Shown here: positions 1 through 9,069 of the stretch, one piece after another
Layout: every line of letters starts with the position of its first letter
Numbering within the stretch: the stretch's first letter is position 1
Program-made: the position numbers and the translations under genes
Source of the DNA: Halocafeteria seosinensis
Taxonomy: Eukaryota > Sar > Bigyra > Bicosoecida
Assembly (NCBI GenBank): GCA_001687465.1
Contig: LVLI01000900.1
Location: 1-14,152, forward strand
Direction of reading: 5' to 3'
Length of the DNA stretch: 14,152 nucleotides
The notes under the pieces: generated by a model
Seen by the model: only the letters and a program-made list of their open reading frames with translations
The model's database searches: none
What the model was told of the DNA's origin: nothing

Positions 1-57
1 TTGGTTGCGGCTATTTTGCTCCACATTGCTGTATATATATGTGGTATGCCTTCACAG

Positions 58-1508
58 AATAGTTTCACTCCCTTGCACGTTGCTGCGGAGCATAGCCGCG
101 TAGAATCTGCCAAGGTACTTCTGAATAACGGTGTTTCGGCAGATATTACGGGATCCGCTGGTAGGACGCCGCTGCATATTGCTGCGGAGAAGGGCGACGA
201 AAGATTGGTTCGCTTACTTAGCGACCACGGTGGAGATGTTCGCAAACAATCTGAGGTACGTTGGAGCTCCTCTTTTGTCCCGCCATTTATGATGATTCGG
301 CACATTTGCTACGACCCAGTGGGGAGCGTCGCTACTACACTTTGCTGCGATAAATGGACATGTACAAATGGTTAGCACCCTCGTTACGGAGTATCGACTT
401 GATGTCGATTCTGTTGACCTTGTAAGGACCCATGGTGCTCTCGTATTCCGTAGTTCTTTTGCTGTTGAAAATGTTGTTAGTTCAGAGTGGAGTAACTCCC
501 TTGATTAGTGGTGCGGAGAACTTAAGATTAGGAGCCTGTCGAGAACTCCTCCGACTAGGAGCAGATGCTGACGCGAAGAGCAAGGTACGGTTAACCCAGA
601 GTGCATTGTGTTAACTCATTGTATGGCTGTTTTGTTTCTCTAATTACAGAAACTACGCACGGCTGCTCATGTAGCTGTTGAGAAAGGAAATGCTGAGCTT
701 TTGGAGATGTTGCACCATTCAGGAGCAGAGCTCGACCTTTGCGCTACCGTAAGTCTTCTCCCATTGCAGAGCAAGATATCTAATAAATATCTGAGGCTTT
801 GTACGCGCAGCAGGAATATACCCCATGGCGGAAAATACTGTTCCTACTGCTCAAATGGGCAGGGCTTGCAGAGTACTGTGAGCCTCTTCTCCACACTGCA
901 ACGAATGCCGGCCAGACAGAGATGGTTACGCTTCTCCTTCACTACGGTGTAGACGTTAACTCTATGGATATAGTACGTTCAAAGGGTCTTAATTTGAAGA
1001 CGATCCTCGGGGTTCATACGATATGGGTTACGTTCCGATCCAGTCTGGCGCCACTGCACTCCATGCAGCCCTGCAGCGGCAGGACATTACAACTGTGTGT
1101 GCTTTATTGTTTGCTGGAGCTGATGTACACATAGAGAAAAACGTAAGGTGATCGCTCCTTGTTCCGTGAGTGTAAAAGCACAATAGCATGTCTAAATGAG
1201 TTCGTCGCTACAGAACCTTATCAGTCCACTCGTTATCGCTGTTGCCACAAACAACATCGAAACAACAAAAGAACTCATTAGATGGGGAGCCGAACCGAAG
1301 GAGGATTGTTGGGTACGTATCACAAGTAAATTGGTGTGACAACATATCAAGTATATATGCAACGTATTTGGGGGATCTCCAGCTTTGTATGCGCCCCCTT
1401 GATTATGCCAAGAGCCAAGAGATGGTGGAGGTGATAAAATACTGGAGATCTATAGCCCATACGAGGAAAACATGCGTTAAAGTGGAGAAATCCGCGGAAG
1501 AAGCCTGA
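58..1508 (+). CDS. Ankyrin-repeat protein, 3' part of a multi-exon gene (5' end outside window)
   Basis: Spliced exons, all joined at phase 0: 58-255, 320-421, 486-584, 650-748, 874-972 (or 811-972), 1044-1142, 1214-1312, 1383-1508 (TGA). Introns start GTACG or GTAAG and end in CAG, except that the 873 junction ends in GAG after a CAG. The visible product is 306 aa (327 with the longer fifth exon) and contains nine tandem ankyrin repeats. The first two carry the classic TPLH and AA signatures; later ones are more divergent, and the last is truncated and followed by a short basic tail. Ankyrin repeats are protein-binding scaffolds, so no enzymatic role or partner can be assigned. Bases 1-57 read as the end of an upstream intron (acceptor TTCACAG at 51-57), so earlier exons are missing. 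Almost every exon equals exactly one repeat (99 nt). The gene converges on the BCP1-like gene, 57 bp from stop to stop. Confidence 0.85.
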
Positions 1509-1565
1509 AAGTTCCTTTGGAAAACACCGGGGAAGCTTGCTTGGAGACTCCAGCTAAAAGAACGT

Positions 1566-2780
1566 CTACGAGGCTTGGTTTGCTTGTTGAACTAGCCCTT
1601 GGATTTGTTCCACGATGTTGGGTAAATAATCGGTATCAAACACTATTACGCGACGCGTCTGAGGAACTGTTACTTCGGCGAGGTTAGTCTCTTCTGTTGA
1701 GTCTAGTTTGGTCATACTTGTAGTTCCTGCGGAGAAGGAAAACGAAATGTCAGCGATAGCGTCGAAGAGTTCTTCTTCGAATCTGAAGTAATATTCAACG
1801 TCTTCGTTTCGTTCCTTAAAACATGGTGCAATAAGCATTAACTTTCGGAACTTAAATTTATTGCGATGTTCCTCGCTGATCTGCAATAATCGGCCAAAGC
1901 GTATAGAAAAACGGAGAGAATGCAGGGCAGGAGCAATAGCGTACTTCATTCTCTACAGCCCATTTCAGATCCTCTAAAAAGTTGCTTAGTAAATGAGGAG
2001 CGACTTCTGGTGGCATGTTCACCATTCTTTCGTTCAGTAGGAGACCGAAAGCTTCGTTTTCATTGTTGAAAAGGGCCTCTAGTTTTTCTTTCGAGCCGTC
2101 TTGGGGACAGCGTTGTACAATGTATTTGCGTAGCTGCTTCACTGCCTCTATATCCTGAACATGCGCATAATGGGAAGAATGCAATAGATATGCAAAACAA
2201 TTAACAAAGACAAAATTCATCATACCTTGTGCCAATGCAGGTTTAGTGCTGTTGTAAATGCGTATACATCTACGTCGTCTTCCACTGTGATCATTGTTCC
2301 TACAGACGGCTGTTTGACGATTGCATCCGCAAGTTGAGAACTCGAAAAGGTATTTTCCATCCCAGGTAAATACCTCGTGAGGAATTGTTTGATACTGTGA
2401 AATTGCTCTTCTTGCGGGTCTGAGAAGCTGAAGTCCACATTGACCAAATCCTGTTGCGTCGGTGTCTGTTTGTCGGATGGCCTGCCACGTTTGGACCCGA
2501 CTGTTGCTGAAGCCGTAGATCCGGCGGCAGCTTGGCTGTTACCATCTCCTTTGTCGTCATCACCATCATCATCATCATCATCATCATCGTCGTCGTCACT
2601 GCTCTCTAACCCAGCTCCTGGGTAAAAAGCCAACTCCTCGTCGCTTTCTGTGCCTGAGCTGTCCTCCTCGTCCTCTTTCTGCTGCCCCTGCTGGGCCGCG
2701 TTACCATGCAGCTCTTTTGTAGAAGCCTCCTGCTCCTGTCCTTGCTCCTCCGAAGCACGAGCACGCTTGGATCGATTCAT
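1566..2780 (-). CDS. BCP1: BCP1/BCCIP-family protein
   Basis: Three exons on the minus strand: 2780-2226, 2154-1945 and 1880-1566 (TAG), with phase-0 introns 2225-2155 (71 nt) and 1944-1881 (64 nt). The product is 359 aa, slightly longer than yeast Bcp1 or human BCCIP because of an extended acidic N-terminus. Recognisable family features are the VDFSFSDP segment near residue 114, followed by a segment reading ADAIVKQPSVGTMI (about 151-164), then DVYAFTTALNLHWHK (171-185) across the first splice junction, and later an LKWAVENE segment. The C-terminal half carries the usual beta-strand pattern ending near RRVIVFD. Yeast Bcp1 is a nuclear protein linked to export of the kinase Mss4 and to chaperoning ribosomal protein Rpl23; human BCCIP binds BRCA2 and p21. 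N-terminal features are a basic SKRARA stretch, eleven consecutive Asp (62-72) and a KRGRP AT-hook-like motif (98-102). The start is an ATG preceded by an upstream region shared with the nucleoporin gene. Confidence 0.9.
2562..2598. repeat. Trinucleotide microsatellite (ATC/GTC) encoding poly-Asp
   Basis: A run of ATC/GTC triplets on the plus strand reads as GAT/GAC on the coding minus strand and encodes the eleven-Asp tract of the BCP1-like protein (residues 62-72). Its in-frame triplet structure means length changes would add or remove Asp without a frameshift. Confidence 0.9.
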
Positions 2781-3011
2781 TACAGCGAATAATGTGGTTG
2801 TGAAGTTGGGATGACACCGACACCGACACCGACCTCAGGCAAGAGCAAAATACAGACACACACTGGAGAAGAGGGAGGGGGAAAACTAGTGCGTATCAAT
2901 TCATTCTCTCTTTGTCCATGTACTTCGTATGATGATGTTCATTGACGTGCGCTACAGTTGCTGTTGTGTTACGTCGGGGATGGGGCATGGTCCCGCCATG
3001 GGTGGGGCTGC

Positions 3012-3036
3012 CCCGCCCTCTGAGAGGAAGGGCGGG
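3012..3036. repeat. GC-rich inverted repeat in the divergent promoter
   Basis: The arms CCCGCCCT (3012-3019) and AGGGCGGG (3029-3036) are perfect reverse complements with 9 nt between them. This could be a hairpin, or two oppositely oriented GC-box/E2F-type sites. Position in a promoter favours the second reading. Confidence 0.55.
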
Positions 3037-3152
3037 CCCATACAGCACAAAGCAAGCTAATCATTATATGCCATAATGCATATACGGGGGTTGATTGTCC
3101 CGATTCGACAAACCAAAACTAGAAAGGTGTGTTCTTTCTTGTTATTTTTTGG

Positions 3153-3160
3153 GCGGGAAA
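3153..3160 (-). promoter_or_regulatory. E2F-like site TTTCCCGC abutting the NUP214-like start codon
   Basis: Read on the minus strand this octamer is TTTCCCGC, a perfect match to a well-known E2F/DP binding variant. It is preceded on the plus strand by a T-run and ends one base before the ATG at 3162. If functional it would suggest cell-cycle control of the nucleoporin and possibly of the divergent BCP1-like gene. An 8-bp match can occur by chance, and binding is not shown. Confidence 0.35.
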
Positions 3161-3161
3161 C

Positions 3162-6100
3162 ATGTTTGGACTGAGCAAAGAGGGAAACGGAGGTGGCGGG
3201 GGTTTGAATAGTTTGGGCTCTTTGGGACTGGGTGGAATTGGAAATGACAACAATTCCAGAGGCCAGGATGCTCCCTCAAGCACACAAGGTGGAGTTGGTC
3301 TCTTTGGGAACAATTTCGGAGCGGATCCCTCCTTCTTTTCTCGAACTACTCGCTCCGTTTCTGTGGTTGAAAATGCAGCACCAACAGCAGCAGCAGGACA
3401 TCAGGGTGACCATGGACATGGACACTCACAGGGGAAAATGGTGCTACCCTCGGGTGTAAAGGCTCGTGTTGTAGAACAGCCTGATTTGGATGTAGACGTG
3501 CTGCGGTTCACCCCCAGTAAAGGATGCCTTCTGCTTCCCGTTCAAAATCTTGAGCAAACACCTATTTATGGTCCGGGTGAAGAAGAATCTGCGGCGTCCA
3601 TAGAACAGGAAGACCAGGAAATTCAAGATGCTTTCATGAACGCTGATGAACGGGACGATGAAGAAGTTGTGGGGACTGACAGTGACACCTACCCTGCTCT
3701 ACCGTACCACGTAAAAGTTGCTAACAAGTATGGTGTTGCAGTCTTTGCTACTCCTGAAGGTAAGGAAGGGCGGTCGACTGTGCCATGACTCTGATGTACC
3801 TTATTTTTATGCTTTGAGTTGCAGGTCTCGTAACTACTACGACGAAATTTCTCAATAAAGTTTTCAAGCAACTGTATGAGAAAGCTAAGGCGGATTATGA
3901 GGACAACTCAAGCCAGGAGGTTCTCTATAGAGCTATACAAGCATGCTCCTTCTTTCCCACTGATGGATGGGTTACTCAAGTCGAATTGTCACCTGATGAA
4001 CTGTCGGTTGCTATCGTTTCGGAAAGCGAAACAGCCACTACCTTATATTGCTTCCAGCTTAGAGATTTACTCCTGCCTAAACAGGGGCGAAAACCTTCCC
4101 CATGCGGAACACGGCAACTTGACAAAGACCAGTCTGTCAAATCATTATCGTTTTCTAAGGACTCTTCGATGCTGGCGCTCTGCCAGAATGACGACGAGCT
4201 CTTGATCCTCTCTCGTTTGTCCGGTGGCGTTTTGCACAGGAAGACAATAGATGGAATAAGCTGTGCAACTTGGGACTATGCAGGGCACATTCTCTTTGGG
4301 ACAACAGATGGCAGTGTACAGTGCTTTGATTACCATGACATAGACTCTGAACCTCAGCACTTTCAAACAGTTACGGGGAAGCCGGAAAACCTCGAGAGTC
4401 GGGATTACGCAGGTAAGACTATGATTGAGGGTTCGCATATTATTCTTTGTTAACAGCCTGTTTGTTGCCCAGTTCACTATATTTCGTGTTTCACAAAAGA
4501 GCTGTTCGTTGTTGGCCACCGATGCTTAAGTGGGAATGTCGACGAGGACCCGCAGCCCCCTCCACGGGTAAACTTGACGGTTTATGAACGTATACTCGGT
4601 CAGTGGAAGGGATTTTCGCTGGGTGAGGTAACTTATTTCTCTGAAGGAGAATATGGAAATCACTCGTACCTTGTTGAATATATTGCCGAATGGAACGTTT
4701 TTCTCGTTGCATGCAATTTTACAATGAGTGAAGGCCTAATCCTAATTGGTAAAGGGTCGCCCCAGCCGGAAGGGGAGGGAGGAGATGATTCCTATAGAGT
4801 GGATGAAGATACTTGGAGGGCTTGGCAGCGCAATGATTATCTTGGCAAGCCGCAAGAAACAGACACCGCCGAACCGACTAGAATCTTTGGGTTTGGTGTT
4901 GTACGCAATACGGAGTGGGAAATCTCTGCTTCCTCTGCAGGTGGGCCGGAGAGGCAAGTAAAGAAAAATCCACCAGGTATAGTCATCTTGAATTCCGTAT
5001 ATGTATTGAGTTGGCACAATATGCTTGGATGGAATGGGTACCACGAGAAGAGCTTGGCAAAGCCTGTCAAGGGTGATATACCTGAGGCATGTCGCGAAAG
5101 TGTTGGAAGCTCTGGTCCCGCTACAATACAGCAAAGTGACACGGTTTCTGAAAACCAAAGACAAGACTACCAGATCCAGCTTACACTCGGGCGACGTGAC
5201 CGAACAACTATGGACCGCGACGACGGAGCGTCTTTGGGTAGTAGCTCTACTTCGACAGCCCACTCCGCACCAACTGCTGGTTTTAGTAGCAAAAGCAACT
5301 TGTCCTTTGCCGGAAGCCAACCTGCAGCAGGATCAAATTCAAACATGGGTGGTTTGAAACCTAATGCAGTCCATTCTTTTAACGAGAAACGAAGTGAAGA
5401 TAAACACACCACTAACAATTCCCAGACGAGTAACGATGGAAACATGGAAGCCGATAGCGTGGCGAAAAAATTGAGCGAGCATGTGCGTGATATCCATGAA
5501 GCGATTTGGAGTTCAATTAAATCCTGTACGGCCAGTGATGTTCCACTGGAAAAGAGATGTGGAAGACAATTGTTAACCGACATTTCGAAGGACCTGGAGC
5601 GACTAGCTGACAAATCCAATCGAATCCATCGCGCTGCTTCGCGTGCGGAAAAAGAACGATCCAAATTGTTGATGCAAAATCGTCATCTGCTTCATATCTT
5701 TGATGAATGCCGTTCACGTGTGGAAACAGCGAATCGCTGGCAACGGGATGTACCGTCTAATTTAGACCCCTATAGCGCTGAAATTCAGCGGAAAGTGCAT
5801 CAGATTCTCGAGGATGTAAGAGCAAACCAGCAGTCAGTATATAGCGTCGTCAAACACTTACAGTCCCAGGGAAACTTGAACAATCCCGTTTTGCTGAAAG
5901 AGGATTTGCAGTCTTTAGAGACCTCCCAAGACACTCAACTTAAACAATTATCAAGACTGTATTACTGGCTCGACAATGGGCCTTTCCAAAGTTACCATAA
6001 AGAAGTTCAGTCGACGCCGTCCAAAAAGGGAGTGAACACGAAACCTCGATCGACGCCTCGATACGGCTCACCTTCCCGCCAATCAAGTAGAGGCAAACAG

Positions 6101-8317
6101 GAAAGCACTGGCCTTGCAGCTGATGTTGAGGGGAATACATTCCGCCCCATTACGAATGCTTTTGACATCGGAGCTACAGTTTCTTCGTTGTGGAATAGTA
6201 ATTCAACACAGTTTCGGCCCCGTTCTGCGCGGAAGATTTCTGCTGACAATGTTTACGGGTCATCTGCGTCCAAGTTCCGTGATGTGCGGAAACTGCTCGC
6301 TCACAACAACAGAGCAGAGGCTGCAATTCCTTCATACAACGTCGATCGCATACCTTTGGCAGGTAGCGGAGCGGAAGCCAACTACGATGACTCTTCCGAT
6401 ACTGTGGTGGAATCGCTGTCTCGATCACGACCTCCACCGGTGCCGACAAGCATGGGCAAGAACCAGCGTCCATCGCGCTCCTCTAGTGCAACGGTTTCCT
6501 CCTTGTCATCATTTCCTCCCCACGCTGACTCAGCGAGTGGCTCTGTGCAGGCCCTGAAGAAGTCGAGCTTTGCGTTTGCCAAAGCCTCAGAAAGCAGTTC
6601 TCCATCCGACGTGGAAGCGGTGAAGCGACTTATGCTTCAAGTGGGGGAGGACAAGAAGGCCACGGATTATTTTGCCAACCACCTGCTCAACAAGCACCAA
6701 GAAGATTCCTGGAAAATTTTGAGTAAACAGTATGGATACAGCGTTGTCTCCCCCTTTGCTCGACAGTGCGGGGTGCAGCTTGAGAAGCCCAAAGAAGCAA
6801 CTCCAAACACAGGAACAGAACCTATGAAGTCTAGCTCTGCTACGTCATTCCGCTCTACACAGAGTGCTAGCGAAAACACTCTGTCCGATACTGGTTCCTC
6901 AAACAGACCTTGCCGTTTTGGTGGATCGAACTGCGGCAAAAGCGAGACGGAAACTGAGTTCCACGCCAGCACGGGTGAGGTCTCCGAAACAATTTCTGTC
7001 GGTCTCTCTGCTGTACCGAGCTTTGGTGATGGCTTTAACATCGGTTCCCAGTCTCTTCCAGTTGTATCATCAAGCACATCCTCCGATGCAGAGAGCAGCA
7101 CGAACACGTCCGTCTCTATCTCATCTCCAGTGGGTTCTGTGTCCGGGAACGGACTTTCATCAAATTCTTCTATCACAGTACCGACAACGGTTACCACATC
7201 TATTTCAGCACCAAAGGACGCACCGACCTCTGGGGTAACTCAGTTATTAAAACAAACAAACGCAGTTAGCAGTGACGTTAGTCTCACCGAGCGCCATGTC
7301 GAGGCCCTGCGTCAATTTTACCAACATGTCCAGCCGGGGAAACAGATTGATATTAGGGAGAAATTTCAGCAGTATGGGATAGGTATTTGGGACAAATTAG
7401 CAAGGAAATATCCCGGGAAGGTGTCTCCGTTCAAGCCTGATGATGAAGCCAACAAAGGAGGGAATGAAGCAACAGGTCAAACATTCGGTGGTATGTCAGC
7501 AACCGGAACCTCGAGTGGAAACAGTATGCTCAGCTTCAGTAGCGTCAGTACTGGAGGTGGTTTTGGTGTGCCCGCCAGTGCTACCAATCAGACGCCAGGT
7601 GTGTTCGGCAAACCGACACTTGGGTTAAACCTTGGTGGGCCAAGCACTCCCAACACGAGCTCGACCTCAGTTCAAGGATTGGGTACTTCAACTGACCAAC
7701 ACCAAGCGAACTTTGGTCTATTCAATAATAGCAGTGTTGCAGCGACCCAGCAATCGGCCGTCCAGCATCCTTTTTCCGCTCCTCGGTCGTTTGAGCCTTC
7801 AGCAAGTCAAACTCCCTTTGCTGGTTCTAACTTTGGGGCTCAATCTTCCACTAACAGTTCGGATTCCGAACAACATTTGCAGGCACTGAAACGCTTTTTC
7901 CAGGATCATAAGCCACAGAAAGTCAACGAAGCGGAGGATCTGTTCAAGAAATACGGTTTCCAGATTTGGTCGAAGTTGGATGCGAAGTATAGAGAGCAGC
8001 GGAACCCGGGCGAAACTGTGCGACCATATGTCCAAGGGCTGCCTCATGTAGACATGAATGCAATAACTGGCTCGGGTGGAGGACTAGGTTCTCTTTCCAG
8101 TGGCTTAGGACAAGGCGGGGCTGCGGCAGCAATGGGTGCCTCGTTTGGCTCATCTAATTCAGGACTTCTTGGGAGTGGACAGTCTGCAGGTTTTTCGGGC
8201 CTATCGCCGCCCAGTATGCCAGGACAGTCTCCTTTCAGCAGTTATGCGCAACAGGCTTCCAGCGGAAACCTGTTTGGGAATGCTTTGTCCTCCAACAAGT
8301 TGTTTGGTAACTCGTAA
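3162..8317 (+). CDS. NUP214: NUP214/Nup159-type nucleoporin (cytoplasmic-face FG nucleoporin)
   Basis: Exons 3162-3759, 3825-4412 and 4473-8317 (TAA) joined by phase-1 introns of 65 and 60 nt; product 1676 aa. The ATG at 3162 is chosen because the frame upstream offers only a GTG. In order: a Gly-rich N-terminus with MFG, LFG and FG motifs (about 1-65) and a short His-rich stretch; a seven-bladed-type beta-propeller (about 112-585), recognised by the VANKYGVAVF segment and by a later SYLVEYIAEWNVFLVAC segment that parallels NUP214; a low-complexity Ser-rich linker; a coiled-coil-rich region (about 720-896); then Ser/Thr/Gly-rich disordered sequence with scattered FG dipeptides to the C-terminus, which ends LFGNS. 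Three copies of a ~50-residue helical module sit in this region at about 1106-1157, 1333-1382 and 1527-1570. In animals and fungi this protein sits on the cytoplasmic side of the pore and recruits the DEAD-box helicase DDX19/Dbp5 through the propeller to release mRNPs. FG density is low compared with the human protein. Confidence 0.88.
6602..6757 (+). repeat. NUP214 helical module, copy 1
   Basis: Encodes residues about 1106-1157. It begins with a DVEAVKRLM segment, has a KQYGY core near the end and closes with VSPF. It is the most divergent of three copies: it has DSWKILSKQYG where the others have a KYG or QYG followed by IW and a KL..KY. Predicted to be alpha-helical from residue composition. 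Confidence 0.65.
7283..7432 (+). repeat. NUP214 helical module, copy 2
   Basis: Encodes residues about 1333-1382. Key features are HVEALRQFYQ, then P and K six to eight residues on, QQYGIGIWDKLARKY, and a closing VSPF identical to that of copy 1. It is flanked on both sides by Ser/Thr/Gly-rich FG linker. Confidence 0.75.
7865..8005 (+). repeat. NUP214 helical module, copy 3
   Basis: Encodes residues about 1527-1572. Key features are HLQALKRFFQDHKPQK, then AEDLFKKYGFQIWSKLDAKY. It aligns with copy 2 without gaps through the hxxALxxFxQ, PxK, F..YG..IW.KL..KY positions. It resembles a short Fxxx..P.K...KY..L..KY module that I recall from many protist proteins, whose formal family name I do not know. 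Confidence 0.75.
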
Positions 8318-9069
8318 GCACCCTACAAACCCCCATCACCGAGCATCTTAGAAGATCCTATAGTGGATTCTGGTTATCAGTACCTTGAATGGATGACCTC
8401 TTGTAAGACCTACGACGGCGTAGCACATGTCGCAAATGCTTGACCGCTTGCGGCAGTGTAGAGCAAACAGTAATGCACCCCATTGAACTCATTCGGTGAC
8501 TCATTCGCGAACCAATTCTGCATGTGTACCATGACGTGTTCAACTATTAAGTGAAAAAGGGGTCGAAGGTTTCACACTGCTACCAGTGAAAAGTTCAAGT
8601 GTCGGAGAGATACTGTATCGGCGATTGTACTCTACATATGTTGTGCAATTGTAGAACAATCATGGTAACTGTGTAAACTTAAATACTATGTATGTAGGTT
8701 CCCGATGTCCATTGAAGAGAGCTGCCAAATGGCTCATCCACAGACACAGATGATCCACTACAATGCACAATTGTACACATGTACTGTATGTTTGTGGTAG
8801 TCGACTTATTAACCTTATAAAAGAATGCAAGAGGCAACAGTGCTCGGTGTAACTTGGATGATAAGTTGCATGTAGACGCGTACGTGGTGCTGCGTGGTAT
8901 ACATATTCAATAATTCAAAAGGATTTAATTAGAGACGGACGACCTTGAAGGCGTCCCCTGTTGCTGCAGGGCCCACCAGTATAACACATAGAAAGGGTAG
9001 TTTGTATGTGTATGTGTAAAATATACGGTTTACTGCTCGTATGCGAGATAGCGTTGTGTATCGAGGATA
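8318..9069. other. Intergenic region between NUP214-like and second ankyrin gene
   Basis: About 750 bp with no ORF that I can support. The first part should hold the 3' UTR of the nucleoporin gene; no AATAAA is visible on the plus strand, though TGTAAAC occurs near 8672. The second part should hold the promoter of the ankyrin gene at 9070. Two short palindromic AT-rich stretches centred on CAATTG lie near 8648 and 8771. No tRNA A/B-box pair was seen. Confidence 0.5.
8816..8823 (+). promoter_or_regulatory. Candidate TATA box TATAAAAG
   Basis: A canonical TATAAAAG lies about 250 bp upstream of the ankyrin start at 9070. A weaker TAAAATATA at 9017-9025, 45 bp before the start, is an alternative. 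If the upstream element is used, the 5' UTR is about 220 nt and includes a 16-codon upstream ORF starting at the ATG at 8825. Function is inferred from the motif only. Confidence 0.3.

Larger units (their letters stand above)
2781..3161. promoter_or_regulatory. Divergent promoter region between BCP1-like and NUP214-like genes
   Basis: This 381-bp gap separates two divergently transcribed genes and contains no coding sequence that I can support. It holds a short tandem GACACC repeat (2813-2834) and an ACGT-core element TGACGTG (2943-2949). It also holds several GC boxes: CCCGCC at 2992-2997, CCCCGCCC at 3011-3018, GGGCGGG at 3030-3036, and GGGCGGGAAA at 3151-3160, whose reverse complement contains the E2F-like TTTCCCGC. 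The boxes at 3012-3019 and 3029-3036 form a perfect 8-bp inverted repeat with a 9-nt loop. A TATA-like TTATATG lies near 3063. Promoter function is inferred from position and motif clustering only. Confidence 0.5.

Noticed and set aside
3129-3161. Upstream start of the nucleoporin at 3129
   Set aside because: The codon there is GTG. The first ATG in frame is 3162, and its product begins MFGLSK, as expected for an FG nucleoporin.
4742-5664. Long antisense frames of up to 192 codons across the nucleoporin
   Set aside because: They lie opposite a well-supported coding exon, lack domain features and start at arbitrary positions.
8318-9069. Possible tRNA or small RNA gene in the intergenic region
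   Set aside because: A GGTCGAAGG stretch near 8561 recalls a B box, but there is no matching A box or cloverleaf pairing.
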